From contig OZ005617.1 in NCBI GenBank assembly GCA_963930655.1, positions 22,512,568 to 22,576,567 of the forward strand: a stretch of 64,000 nt of DNA. The letters run 5' to 3'. Below the pieces are notes generated by a model, which saw only the letters and a program-made list of their open reading frames with translations, did no database searches and was not told where the DNA came from. Positions 13,401-26,400 of the stretch are shown piece after piece. How positions within the stretch are numbered: the stretch's first letter is position 1; the number at the start of each line of letters is the position of its first letter. Made by a program: the position numbers and the translations under genes. The DNA comes from Myrica gale (Eukaryota > Streptophyta > Magnoliopsida > Fagales > Myricaceae).

Positions 13401-16400
13401 TTATAACAGGGCAAATATTAATGGATTTTGATAGTTTTAGGGCTAAATGTGACGATTTTGATACTTTGGATCTCTTTTTGACATTTTGATATAAATTTAG
13501 AGGCTAAAATGATGTTTTCCCTTTTTCTTAATCTATTTAGTGAAATAGCATTTATATTTCCTAATCGATTAAGTGAACTAGAAAGAAATTATAGAGAGGG
13601 GCAAGAATACCTTTCTCTCTTTTTGGAACTAAATTCAACTTCAAGTTTGGCATATACTTTCTTTGCTGACTTCATGGCCAGATCATTATTGGGGTGAGCT
13701 TTAGACACAAATACAATGAACCACTCCCGCTCATCATTCTGGACAATCAACTTCAAGCGTGGTTTAAGAATGGTTTTGAATTCATCAAGATCCTATAGGA
13801 AATATAGAAGTACGATAACAGCACTATGTTAGCTGTGAGACAATTGAAAAACAAACGAAAAATCACCATCTACTAAATAAATAAATAAATGCATCAGCGC
13901 ATAAATCCCTTCAACACCAGGAAACAAATTTTTTGAGTATCTTCTCCTGTATGTTGAAGTAATACTTTCTGCATGCACTAACTCTGCATCTCAGGACCTG
14001 GGTCAGGCAACAATAACGAATGCCTATTCCCTCAAATCAGCTCCACATGAGAATATCTGGACATTTTCATCCATACGTCCAGATAAAATATTACATAGAT
14101 TCCATTACGTAAGAGACACATTGTAGTTTCCTCTATCAACCATCTTTTGTAAACATGAAAATGAATAGAGTTACTTCCAACGAGTTGTGAAGAAACAAGG
14201 ACAAGGAAGCCACAAAAGTTAGACAAGAAAAGAAACGAGGGGGCAAGATAAAACAAACTAAGGAACTTCATAGGACTAAACCAAACAGGAGAGAGAGGGG
14301 TGGGGGATCAGGGGATAATGAGATCCCTCATAAGCAAATGGGAAGAGGATTTCTTATGTTATTTATTTGTAACACTCAAAGTCAATTTGCAATTAAATAA
14401 GTTCATTGACCAAGTATGAATTCTGGTTTGAATACATGTATCCTAATTTACTTTATTCACTTTTCTTACAAATGGAAAATCAGCAATAAATTTTCAGGTA
14501 CGACATGGCAAAGGATAATCAGCTAAAATCATGAAATGCCATTCTTTTCCTACCATCTGAATAACTAACATCACACAAGCATTGCACCATAAACCGCAAC
14601 TAGCACACACTTACACACTTATCATGTGTGCCTTCATCCCAGGTGGTGCACATATGGGCATAGCAAGCACTCAACTATGGGCGTATAGATATCATGCAAT
14701 CCAACTTTCCCATCGATAATATATAATGTCAAAAGCATATAGAAATATAATTTTCAGAAACCTGGAAACACATGTACAGAGTTAACGGTATTCCTGCTGT
14801 GTACAAGGTAGCTTACAGAAAACATCCTTTGAATATGGGCAGAACTTTTTAAATGAATCACACGAACCTAAGGAATCCTCAGGTAATTACACACTAATAG
14901 TGATAGCCCCATGTGCCAATAAAGGTGCACAACATTAACGATCAGGTAAGGTAAGATATGGGTCATCAACAAAGATATACGCTTTTGATCCGATTTGGCC
15001 TAAAATCATTGTTAACTGACTCAGATATGAAAAACAAGTTCATGACCAAGCAGGTTTGACATAGTTCATAAGTCACCACCCTATATAGAGACTAAAATGA
15101 TTTGTACCTCCTCAAAATAATACCTATGGTGTCTAAAGTAAATCCACCAGGAGTATTCCATTACATTCATAGCATTGTACATATAAGTTAGGGTGCACAA
15201 TTCCTTACTTTAAGAAATGTTGGTGAGTTGCAAGGTATATTAACCACGGCAAAAGTTATTGTGTGATCGAGGTTATTGTGTGAGTGTGTGAGTGGACGGG
15301 TGAGATTAGAAGTTGAAAAATCTAATGGCTGAAAAAATGCAACGTCATTTAAGGAACCCGACCCACGAAACCGACCTGCGAAACTGACCCGGTTTCATTA
15401 AATGACGTGACATTTTTTCAGCCATTAGATTTCTCAACTTATAATCTCACCCGTCCACTCACACAATAATCGGCCTCTATTAACCACAATGTCGTATTTC
15501 CACAGCTAACTCGAAAAAAAATTGTATAGCTATATTGTAAGTACAGACTAACAATTTACCTCACAGGTAACAAAGACGATTGTTGCATATGGCTCCCTAA
15601 ACCAAAATAATGATTGTTCCTGTGGGAAACGGCTCCGAAGTCTTGAGTCAGTGGTTAATATGAACTCAACAGTCAATGTCTCCACAAACACAGGATTACG
15701 GGTCTTGTTGTTTAAACATGCTCTTTTTAATGCCAACCGCTCCTCAAATTCATTCTTGACAAGGGGCCACAAATCGCTCACATCTTCCACTGAAAAACAG
15801 CTTTCAAGAAATCAGTAGATGATCGTATAGCAAGTAGGACAGTGAAACATTCTGAGGAATAGGATAAACTCAAGCAATAATTGTCCTTCCAATGATATTT
15901 TGAAAGCAATATATCATGAAAGTGAGAACTAACTATTTCGAGCATTGTCATAAAAGGAATGAGATTGATTCTCAGCCTAGGACTACATAAGTGCACTAGG
16001 AAATTAAGGTTGAAATAATTGTCTTCTGAATAGGCCTAAAGGATGATGTTACAGAACTTGAGCAAGATGCTATGAAATACGCCTCCTGCCATAAATAATC
16101 CTTCAAATTTTAAATGGTCAAAGGGAATAGACCCACTCTCACAGAGAGCTTTACATATTTTGATCCAGCACCTTCGTTGACAACTCATTTCAAATGCATT
16201 TGGTGGCCTAAAATCACTTGCTGGGAAAATGGCAGAAAAGGACTAGAAGCCAACCATTCCCAGAGGATTCAGGCTCTCGAAATGTCTACATTTTTTAAAA
16301 GTATCAAGGAACACCTTTTGAAAACATTGCATCCACTACATTTTTGCACCTAAAAAGGTTCTGTTACTGCTATCAAATGGAACCCTATTGCCTTACTTTT

Positions 16401-16900
16401 AAAAAAAGGCAAATCAAAGAATGATTCATACGATCCACAACGATCATCCAGAACAAAAATTTGCATACTAAAATTCGTTAAAAAAAGATACATAAAGTGA
16501 CGGGAATAGATTCTAGACAATGTAGCTCTCCCATAATAACTAAGAGAGGTTCGCAAGCTTGTTTGTAAGAAAAGCACGACCACTTTCGCACAGATTTACC
16601 ACTTAATACTCTACAACCACTATTTCCATCACAAAATCCAATCGGTTCCATCTCTAACCGCAATTACAATCTAACAGTAAAGGTCATAAACAATTGTGAA
16701 TCTTGAGGGATTGAGGTCAAGATCAGTAGCTCAGGCCTCAAATTTAAGTTCAACTACAGCTTCAATATAACATCTAAACGAATATTACACATACAAGGAG
16801 GAAAATGGAAAGAGTTTCAGAAGATGTAATTAGAACCTGCAATAACGAGGCGATCACACGAATTCTTGATCGTCTGAAACTGAGCTAGAAAGTTCGCCAT
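265..16900 (-). CDS. TRS130: TRAPP II complex subunit TRS130 (TRAPPC10 homologue)
   Basis: This gene encodes the TRAPP II-specific subunit TRS130, a tethering and Rab-GTPase exchange component of trans-Golgi/endosome traffic needed for cell-plate assembly (known as CLUB in Arabidopsis). I traced 21 exons on the minus strand: 16837-16900, 15560-15789, 13611-13792, 11360-11543, 10944-11034, 9990-10150, 9097-9186, 8804-8965, 8427-8488, 8142-8232, 6891-7054, 6582-6795, 5665-6210, 5356-5568, 4714-5107, 4508-4598, 3878-3962, 3413-3602, 1074-1372, 578-668 and 265-440. They sum to 3780 bp, giving 1259 aa, the length I recall for the Arabidopsis protein. The N-terminus MANFLAQFQTIKNSCDRL and the internal segment WFREPYATIVFVTCE are highly conserved, and the C-terminal region carries RPVLDPC and CVPLVAGYVRPPQLGLP. 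All phases close. The intron after exon 16 appears to use a GC donor. The gene looks intact despite many intronic insertions. Confidence 0.96.
3333..3388. repeat. 28-bp perfect tandem duplication in a TRS130 intron
   Basis: Two identical 28-bp units (3333-3360 and 3361-3388) sit head to tail in the intron after exon 18, starting about 25 bp inside the intron from the donor at 3412. Exact identity suggests a recent duplication. Confidence 0.93.
6241..6270. repeat. (GA)n microsatellite in a TRS130 intron
   Basis: About 15 GA dinucleotides lie just upstream of the acceptor of exon 13 (exon start 6210). Read on the coding strand this is a TC-rich run next to the polypyrimidine tract. Confidence 0.9.
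7363..7719. mobile_element. hAT-type MITE with 8-bp target duplication
   Basis: A 357-bp non-coding element lies in the TRS130 intron between exons 10 and 11. Its ends are imperfect inverted repeats starting TAGG(A/G)CTGAACAA. The flanks are identical 8-bp duplications GTTCTTAC at 7355-7362 and 7720-7727, the hallmark of hAT transposition. The subterminal parts are packed with CCGGACCGGACC-type repeats and their complements, and the middle is very AT-rich. There is no transposase reading frame, so the element is non-autonomous. Confidence 0.9.
8058..8131 (+). mobile_element. very short (74 bp) 5'-truncated LINE tail
   Basis: The insert resembles the 3' end of the LINE at 11.9-13.0 kb: both have a 'cttgtactgt'-type stretch, then an 'aataaag/gataaagg'-type stretch, 'ttaactta', and a terminal A-run. 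It is flanked by an 8-bp duplication GAGAACTA (8050-8057 and 8132-8139). It sits 10 bp inside the intron from the 5' splice site of TRS130 exon 10 (exon edge 8142), so the target duplication covers intron positions next to the donor. Confidence 0.7.
10449..10499. repeat. (TA)n(GA)n compound microsatellite
   Basis: A TA-dinucleotide run passes directly into a GA run, in the TRS130 intron between exons 5 and 6. It is a likely length-polymorphic site. Confidence 0.95.
11932..13037 (+). mobile_element. 5'-truncated L1-type LINE fragment, antisense in a TRS130 intron
   Basis: This is the 3' end of a plant L1-type LINE in the intron between TRS130 exons 3 and 4, antisense to the gene. Translation of 11932-12165 gives the region around FEVGRGNSVHFWSDLW, and 12514-12960 gives a zinc-binding RT-associated (zf-RVT) domain with [23 protein letters not shown] and IFLHC. 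Stop codons (for example near 12166 and 12303) separate these pieces, so it is dead. It ends SFITCLE-stop, followed by a short 3' UTR with AATAAAG and an A-run at about 13030-13037. The endonuclease and RT catalytic core are missing. The protein matches the larger copy at 20.3-23.8 kb, so both belong to one family. I found no clear target duplication. Confidence 0.92.
13238..13521. mobile_element. MULE-type MITE with 9-bp target duplication
   Basis: This 284-bp element lies in the TRS130 intron between exons 3 and 4. Its ends form long imperfect inverted repeats: the left reads GGGGGAGTTTCAC with TTTTAGCCCCTAAA, and the right mirrors it. Flanking 9-bp duplications TTTTTCTTA are at 13229-13237 and 13522-13530. 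Long TIRs and a 9-bp TSD point to Mutator-like elements. There is no coding capacity. Confidence 0.85.
15248..15477. mobile_element. inverted-repeat MITE, probably MULE-type
   Basis: The two halves are inverted copies. The left contains TTATTGTGTGAGTG, GTGGACGGGTGAGATTA and CTAATGGCTGAAAAAATG, and the right half is their complement. Candidate 10-bp duplications TATTAACCAC lie at 15238-15247 and 15478-15487. It sits in the TRS130 intron between exons 2 and 3. The extreme left end fits the right end less well than the inner arm does. Confidence 0.75.
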
Positions 16901-17440
16901 ACCGATCTATCCCCACCGTACGCAAATCATAGATCCCTTACATATATTTACGTGCATAGATAGAGAGCTTCACCTAGTTCTAAGAGTACTTGCTTTCAGT
17001 GTGTAGGGAGGGAGGATGCATTGGAGTAAGTAGGTTGGGACTTGGGATTCACAGTCGGGCGCTTCGCATTGTATCACGTTCGATGGTAAGGACATTTCAG
17101 CAGACCGTTTGATAATTTGATTACAGGTTCTTTCAGGCCTGGGTATGCTGGCCCATTCGTGTTGTTTGCTTTGTTGGGCGGAACACTTCTGGCCCAACAA
17201 ACTTGGGGCCTCCTTCTGGGCAATAAAGTTATTTTTTTATTATTTTTACTGAAGGGCAATAAAGTTATTAATTAATTTAATTGGTAGGAGGTAGCGAACT
17301 TGCGAAGTTAGCCATTATGACCAGCAGGTTGTTCTAGTCATTTCATCTCCGCGTCCATACAAAACCAATAGGAAATGTTCCAGATAAGACTGTCTGGCTG
17401 AGGCGCGCCAAAACCTCTCTGCAACGTCCAACATCCCGTC
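16901..17440. promoter_or_regulatory. divergent promoter region of TRS130 and CYP37
   Basis: These 540 bp separate the start codons of two divergently transcribed genes and must hold both 5' UTRs and core promoters. I cannot place a convincing TATA box for either gene. Shared regulatory elements are possible but unproven. Confidence 0.6.
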
Positions 17441-20400
17441 ATGGCGTTCCCTTTATCTTCGGCCACTATCTCTCACAAGGCTTCTCTCAATGTCTCTGTC
17501 ACTCCCTCCTTTTCAAAGCAATTCTGCTTTCCTGCCCATTTCACATTTGGCTCTAATCGAATGCTTAGCAAAGACCCAGCAAGACCTGGATGCTCCAGAA
17601 TTCCTTGCTTGTCCAATAAAAATCCTTCAGAGGTTAGTTTCAATTTGGGTCGATTATCTATTCTCTGATAATAATGGGTTCTGGCTGTCACCATTGTGGT
17701 TTTCAAATTTGCATGGACTGGACTTCCAGCTGTTTTGACTTTTCATTTCTTTCCAGAATTTTCACAATTCGAAGTCTATGTCAAAAAAGTTTCTACGAAG
17801 TATTTCAACTGATGAGTTCCTATGAATTCTTTTGAAAGTAATAGACAACACAAAGGATTCAATTTCATAAATTCATTTTTTTTTTCTTTTTCATTTAATG
17901 AGGTGGCCAAAAGTTAAAATATTTGATAGAAACATTATGCAGCATACCACATTATGGTACCAAATAACGATATGTACTGAGTAGAGTAACAAGTATTGTT
18001 ACATCCAGTTTATTTGTAAACTCAACTGATCTGCAAGTTCTCAAATTGATACTGTTCTGTTGTCATCCATTTGTAGGCATCTTAAATAATGATGAGTAAG
18101 GTAATTATTTATTAGAGGAAAAAGTGAAATAGTGTTTGCCTCTGCAAGTCTTCCCACTTGCTGAAATGGGGGTATTATCTTGCAGAAAGTAGCAGACCAG
18201 CATGATTTTCCTACCAACTTGTACATGTCAATCTGCAGAGATGGACTAAAGAAGCTTGAGAATCTGATTGCTGTGATCCTTATGTTTGTTCAAATTTCTT
18301 CTCCACTTCCTTTGGTTGGTTGCGACTCTTTTTCTCTATCTCCTGCAAGGGCAGTTCTCTATTCTCCAGATACCAAGGTTCCAAGAACGGGAGAACTTGC
18401 CTTAAGGAGGGCTATACCTGCAAACACAAGCATGAAGTCTATTCAGGTTGCCGTTGATGATTGAATTTATTTCCTACTCTCTCAACTTTAACAGTAATCA
18501 CTTTGCAGACCAACTTGCCTCTGCTTCTAGGATTCTCTGGAGGATATCTCGTACCTGCTGAGGATTCCACAGAGAAAGCCATATGGAACCATGGAGGGGA
18601 ATGTTAAGAAAGCTTTGAAGGTATATATTTCTTTTTAGTTCTTATTTATTGGTGGTTTTGGTTTTTTTTGGGGGGGGGGGGTGTTGAGCTCCCATTCATT
18701 CTAATGTGTTATACAAAGGAAATAATCATGATTGATAATTGTTGCCTTCCAAAGTTAAAAGCAGTTCATTTGCTTGGTCTAATTAATAAATGAATTCTGT
18801 TCAGGGTCCTTTTATTTGTTTGTTTCAAGACAGTTTCTCCTGCCTTTCTTTAGTTGCTTGTTGCTCATATATGTAAAAACCATTTTCTTTTTAGTTTTAT
18901 GTTCACTTTGCACTTGCAATTTGATGTTTGAAATTTATCCTGAAGGGCTTCGCATCATTTCTCTTGTTTCCAATCATGTGTATCCTCTCAAGTTTGAATT
19001 TTTTAACCACATGGTGTTACCATTCTATGTTTGTTCTTATCTCTGTTCATTTATATGAATGTTATGCCAATGCAATTACTTCTTATCTTTACTTGTTCCT
19101 TATTTTTCCTATTTTCAGATAGCAGTGGATGAAAAGGATTCTATTTTAGCAAGTATACCAGTAGACCTGAAGGAAAAGGGTTTCACATTGTATGCATCAC
19201 TTATTGATGGGAAGGTACATGAAGTTACTTCAGAAGAAAGGAGTCCGTATAATGAGAAGGCTGCCAGCACAATATAGTATTTCTTTCTTTCCATGGAATG
19301 CATATATGGAGTTTAGAATATTGTGTTGGTTGACCAATTAACATAAAGAAAAACCTTAAAATCAATTATCAATTCTATGGCTAACATTTGAATTCCAGTT
19401 TCTTGAAGTCAAAATTCCCTTGGCTATGGCAAGCTTTATTTTCTAGGACCTGAATTCTCCTGAAGGGACTCAATCATTGGCATCATCTTGACAATCTGTT
19501 CACTGCAGAACCAACCAGAATACTATTGAAGTTTCTTTGGTTTACATCATTAGTAACATCTGAAAAAACTTGGTTGTTATGGTTAACTGCAGAACCTACC
19601 AGAATACTATTGAAGTTCCTTTGGTTTTTCCAGGGTGGCTTGCAATCCCTTCTTGAATCTATAAAGGATAAGGATCCAGATAAAGTATCAATAGGCCTTG
19701 CATCTGCACTTGACAATGTAGCAGAGCTAGAATTGCTACAGGTAACTGAAGCTTATGGATAAGTATATATTACTCTTCAAGATCACCAAACAGATGCCTT
19801 GTGCAAAGTGTAAAATGCTACTTAAGATAATTTCCTCAAATTGTTGCCGCTGACTTGCTGTTGGAAACCTGCAGTGTTTTTTTTTTTTATAATCTAAATG
19901 CTGATAGTATACCTTGTATATTGTGTATGGTAGCTATATAGGTCACAATGACAATCTAACCATTCTAAATCTCAAGTTCATTTTGTTTGAAACAGGCTCC
20001 AGGCTTGTCTTTTCTGTTGCCCCAGCAATATTTGAAATATCCAAGGTCAGTCTTCTACAGATATATTCAGCTGATATTTTCTAATTACCCTGATGAGAAC
20101 TACAATACAAAGGGGAAAAATATATATTAGCCAGTGATATTCTAATTTGATACTGGGACAATCCTTACTATTCTTTGCTTGTTTTGTTATTTCATCAATA
20201 AGTTAAAACAGAAGACCAATTCATGGTATGTGGATCATTTTTTGTCTTTACCAATCCGAGTATTCTAATTTATTGGTTTTTTGTATTTCCCATGGAAATG
20301 TTTAAAAATATTTTTTTTTAGATGAATAAGCCAATCTCATTAGAAATAGTAGAAACAGTACAAAAGACTATACCGTCATCGCTACTCCAAACAAGCAAGA

Positions 20401-23400
20401 AAACTAAGGAAATCAACAAAATCTAGAAAAGGAGAACCAAGAATCAAGGTCACCCAACTAAAAAGCAAGGACAACAAAACGTCCTGTAACCTATCCAAAG
20501 ACAGAGAACAATCCTCAAAACATCTAGAATTACGCTCCCGCCAAAGACACCACCAGATACAAGGGGGTATCAAACGCCAAATAGCCTTAGCGAAAGGGTT
20601 CTTAAGCCTCCTCTTCCAACACCACAACACATCTTCCACAGTCTCTGGCATAACCCATTGAAGATTCAGAATACAAAGCACATGAGACCACAACCCACTC
20701 GCATAAGGACAATGCAACAAGACATGATTAATAGATTCCCCAGCACCACGGCATAAGAAACACCAATCTGCCAAGATAAGACCTCTTCTTCGAAGATTAT
20801 CAATAGTTAAACTCCTACCAAGAGAAGCCTCCCACACAAAGAATGAAACTCTTAGAGGACACAAGGACCTCCAAACCCCCCTCCAAGGGAAAGAGACACC
20901 AAGCCCACCTCTAATCAAGCCATACATCGACTTCACAGAAAACTTCCCATCCTTATTGTCCATCCAAACCATCCCATCATCCTCCCCTCTGCTAACAACA
21001 CCCCCATACAACAACGCATAGAAAGAACTAAAAACCGCCATCTCCCAATCATTAGCCGCTCGAGAGAAGGGTACATTCCACACCACCTGAGCACCATCAT
21101 CCACCAAACAATCCGCCACCATAGCCTCCTTGGAACGAGATAAAGAGAAGACCAAAGGGAAAGCAAGACTCAAAGGCTTATCCCCACACCACAGATCATG
21201 CCAAAAGCGGATATTAACACCATTCCCTACCTTAAACCGAATATGTTTGCTGAAAGTGCTCCACCCTTTACTAATGTACCTCCACAAACTAACCCCATAA
21301 GAGTCACGTGTAGACCTCGTACACCAACCTCCCCTCGAACAACCATATTTTTCAGCAATCACCGTTCTCCACAACGTATCCCGTTCCAACGCAAACCTCC
21401 ATAACCATTTCCTGAGTAACGCCATATTAAATAATCTGATATTGCGAAGGCCCAACCCCCCATCCTGCACCGGAGAACACACCTTATGCCACTTCATAAG
21501 ATGGAACTTGTGAACACAATCATCACTACCCCAGAGAAAATCCCGCTGAATCTTCTCTATCCTATTCGCCACCCCCGCCGGAATAGAGAATAAAGAAAGA
21601 AAGTAAGTAGGTAAGCTCGAAAGAGTAGACTTGATAAGTGTTAGTCTACCACCCTTAGAGAGGTACATCCGCTTCCATCCCGCCAACCGACGCTCCATTC
21701 TTTCGATTATCCCTTCCCAGATATGCGTGTTTTTGAAAGAAGCACCCAAGGGGAGCCCAAGGTACATAATAGGCAATGAGGAGATACCGCACCCAAGAAT
21801 ATCCGCCAACTCTCGCACATACTCCACCCTACCAATAGGGATGACCTCAGACTTAGAAAGATTAATCTTTAAGCCCGAGACCGCCTCAAAACATAAGAGA
21901 AGGCATCTAAGATTCCGAAATTGATCCACCTCCGCACCACATAACACTAAAGTATCATCCGCAAAAAAGAGGTGCGAAATAGACACCACCGCACCCGACC
22001 CCCGCACCCGCCTTAAAACCTTGTAACCCCCCCTGCAACACCAACTTCCCCATCATGCGACTAAAAGCCTCCATCACAATAACAAACAACAGAGGGGAAA
22101 GAGGATCCCCTTGGCGTAAACCACGGGAGCTACTGAAAAAGCCTTCAGGAGACCCATTGACAATCACCGAGAACATAACTGTCGAAATACAGAAGGAAAT
22201 CCAACGACACCATCGTTCCCCAAAACCACATCTCCTGAGAAGGTACAAAAGAAAATTCCAGTTCACGTGATCGTAAGCCTTTTGTACATCCAGTTTGCAA
22301 AGCATACCAGGTTCACCCGTCCTCAGTCTAGAATCAATACATTCATTAGCCACAAGCACGAAATCTAGAATTTGTCTTCCCCGAACAAAGGCATTTTGGG
22401 AGGAAGAGATAATTTTGCCAAGGACAGACTTCAATCTGTTAGCTAAAACCTTGGCTAAGATCTTGTACACCCCGCCCACAAGGCTAATAGACCTAAAATC
22501 CTTAAGATTAACCGCACCAGGTTTCTTAGGGATAAGGACAAGAAAAGACGTATTCAAACACCTGACAAACATCCCCTCCCTCGCAAATTCCTGGAGCATC
22601 AGCATAACATCTTCTTTCACCACATCCCAACAAGTTTGAAAGAAACCCATCGAGAAACCATCAGGGCCCGTCGCCTTATCCCCATTAAAGCTATGCACCA
22701 CACCCGCCACCTCATCCTCAAAAGGTCTCTCAATGAACTCCGCGTCCTCCCTCAAAATGCTATCGAACCCTCAAAATGCTATCGAACTCCAACCCATCCA
22801 ACATAGGACGCCACTGAAACGGCTCCTGATACAAGGAAGAGTAATAGTCAAGGATCGCGCCAGTAATCTGTGAAGGGTCCTCCACAACAACACCATCAAC
22901 GTCCAAGCTAGAAATCGAATTATTTCGCCTATTAGAGTTCGCGACTCTATGAAAGAACTTGGTACATCGATCCCCCTCCTTGAGCCAAAGCGCCCGCGAT
23001 TTCTGTCTCCAGCTCACTTCTTCCAACTCAATCATCCGACCAAGCTCCCTAGAAACAAACAACTTCCTCTCCTTACCCCCCTCATCCAAATTTCCACTCT
23101 CATCCAAACCATCAAGGGAAGAAAGCTCCTGAAATAATGAAGCTTTTTGAATGTTGATATCCCCAAAGACCTCCTTATTCCACACTTTAAGATCCCTCTT
23201 CAAAGCTTTCAACTTCATATTAAGCACAAAACTCGGGGAACCACGAAAAGCATAACCCCGCCACCACCCCCTAACCATCTCCACAAACCCATCCACCTTA
23301 AGCCACATATTCTCAAAGCGAAACGGTTTCAAAGAGCGCCCCACTCTACCATCCTCCAACACAAGCGGAAAATGATCCGAATACAAACGAGGAAGCCTCC

Positions 23401-26400
23401 TTTGGACTACTTCAGAATGAGCCGCCTCCCAACAAGAACTAACAAGAAAACGATCAATCCTGGACCACGATTGAGAGACCCTACCATTCGACCACGTATA
23501 CAACCCACCAGCTAACATAAGATCCACCAAACTGCACTTGGAGATGAAGTCGGAGAACTCAAGCATAGCACTCCTATTGCCACCCAAACCCGATCGTTCG
23601 CTAGGAAAGCGCGCAACATTAAAATCCCCACCAATGCACCATGGAAAACTCCACAACGATGAAATACCCGCAAGCTCATCCCATAAAATCCTACGACAAC
23701 TGTCATCATTTGGACCATAGACCCCAGAGATGGGCTGGGTTGCTCGGGCAGGCTGGAACAGTGCGAAAAACCTCATCTGGTCTGATAAGTAGCCTTTGCT
23801 ATTGTACGTCTGTTTGTAAAACAAGAAACCCTTTTATTTGTGATTTGTAGGCTCAGAGGGAGAGGAATTGCTGAATTTACAATTGAGAAAGGAGATGGTT
23901 CAACATTTTCTCCACAAGCTGGTGGTGAACCAAGAAAGACTGCCACAATCCAGGTGAGCTAGATCAAACATTTCTAGATGGATACATAATTGTAGCATGC
24001 AACCTCGGAAAGAGCTGAACATAACTTGAGTATATGTTGTAGTAGCTTTTCTCGGCTTAAGTTGATTTGAGTTGTGGGATCTTGTGATCTTTTGCTTTTC
24101 TTTATTATGAGATTCACCATTTCTATCTCACAAAGAAGAGTGACCAATATGTTAGATTTCGTTAGTACTAATTATTGTTCTTGTTTTTCTAATGGTAAAT
24201 GGATTAATAACTTTTATATAATATTCTTCTTGTTTGTTAATATTTTGTACACCATTGAGGGACTTAAACAGGAACTGCCAGCTTTGCTTTTTAGTTCATG
24301 ATGTTGAACAACCAATCAGAACCTCAAGTTGGAGTTTAATTTGAAAGATATTATAGGATAGTCAAAGAAGCTGGAAACTGTCAACAATTACATAATAAGA
24401 GAATGAAATATCTGGCTCCAACTGGTGGGTATTAAAAGCTGGCATAGGAACACCTGATTGAAACTGTTTCCATTTCCATTGTTGACTAGGGTTACAATGT
24501 TCTGTTGCATGTGCTGATAACTTGGGTGGCTGTTCACTTTAATCAGGCCTACAAATGGATGGTCCACAATATGATCATTTGTTGATTGTGCTTGGGATTC
24601 ACAAGTTAAATATTATGTCTAGTCAAGGATAATAATTAGTTCTGAAACGTGATGCTTGATGACACTGCATTGTCTTAGATAAGATGTTGATTTAAAGCAT
24701 CGGTATTTGACAGCAACTTTGTCTGTGTAAATGCGTAAGACGTTGATTTAAGTCAGTGGTATTTGACAGCAACTCTGTGTGTGTATGTGTGTGTATGTGT
24801 ATGTGTCAAGCTAGATTACGTCATGAGCATCTGCTGTTCCATTGATTACACGCACAAAGCTAGTTGATGGGGTATTCGTACCACGAGAATTACTGCAGAT
24901 TGTATGTTGTAAAGTGGTTAAATGTTTAGCTTCTGAATTTGAAAATATGCATGTACCGTTAATAATCTCTTGTACTCTAAGGAAGTCTGTAAATGTTGTG
25001 TTGTGGGCAACATGGTCAGCTGGAGCAAGACATTTACTATTGGCATTAGTTAAAGTTGGCTGCAGAGTATGTGGTCAAGAATGGATGCTGGCCACTAGTA
25101 CCATAAATTCAATGTCAACTGATCACAAACTAGTGCTTGCAGGTTGTTGTGGATGGATATTCAGCACCATTAACAGCAGGAAATTTCGCAAAGCTGGTAA
25201 GGTAGTTGAACCTCACTTCATTCTTGGGGGAGACATACAAATATATGTGCATGTGTATATATGCGTAATATATTGAGTAGCAGATTGCCATTTTCACTTA
25301 AGCTTTAATCTAGTGGGCCCAATGTTAACCATCATCTCTCTTACTGTTTACAGTATCCTATTGTGGTAGTATCTTAACTCTTTGCTCATCGCAGAATCAG
25401 ATTAATTCGGCTAAATGACATAATAATGTTCTGAAAATCTTTCCTGCTCTTGGTTTGGAGATTTACTTGAGAAATTCTCTTCTCTCCTAAAAGATTTAAG
25501 GGGAAAAACATTTATGGTTCCAAGTAATATAAAGATCTGACAAACTTATGATTTATAAAACACAGCCTATTGATAATATGATAAATAAGGACAAACAAAG
25601 TGAAGTTCAATTAATTGCAATTATGCTGGTCTCACGTGCATCCAAGTCTTTGGTTATAGTACCTACGATGATGTCTAATCTTTTGATTTTCAATTTTTCT
25701 TTTTCTTCTTTTTGGTCAATCTGAATTTTGGAAGTTACTTTGGGCTGTAAATGCTATCTGAATGGAAAACATGAAAGCAATTCTTCAGGTAATTGACGGG
25801 GCATATGATGGGGCAAAACTTCGCTGTACCAGCCAAGCTGTCCTCTCGGACGATGGGCTTGACAAAAACAGTGGTTATAGTCTTCCATTAGAGATAATGC
25901 CATCTGGGCAATTTGAGCCCTTGTACAGAACAACATTGAATGTGCAGGTATGTTAATGTCTTATATCAGCAATATATTTCGTAAGTGATGCTTCTCATTT
26001 GCAGTCCTTTTTCTCTGCTTGCTTAAAAGGATGGAGAATTGCCGGTTCTTCCGCTGTCTGTTTATGGAGCAGTTGCAATGGCACATAGTGAAGCCTCTGA
26101 AGAGTACTCATCACCACATCAATTTTTCTTCTATCTTTATGATAAAAGAAATGTAAGTTCTGTAGGATTCTTTGTTTAAATTCAACTTCAAGTAGAGGCT
26201 TTCACAAGATTTTGCAAGACTATATTCTATAATTACAGGATTTTGTCTCATGTATTATCTGCCTTGGAGAGACAATCTTCCTTTTTTCTTTTTGTCTCAT
26301 ATTTACATATATCCTGTGATGTACCACCTGCATTTGATAGGCTGGCTTGGGAGGGTTGTCGTTTGAGGAAGGCCAATTTTCAGTTTTCGGGTATGATTTC

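Noticed and set aside
22055..23720. Plus-strand frames of 60-122 codons inside the large LINE
   Set aside because: They are antisense shadows of the RT and endonuclease coding sequence, rich in Pro/Arg/Thr from complementary codons, with no family match.
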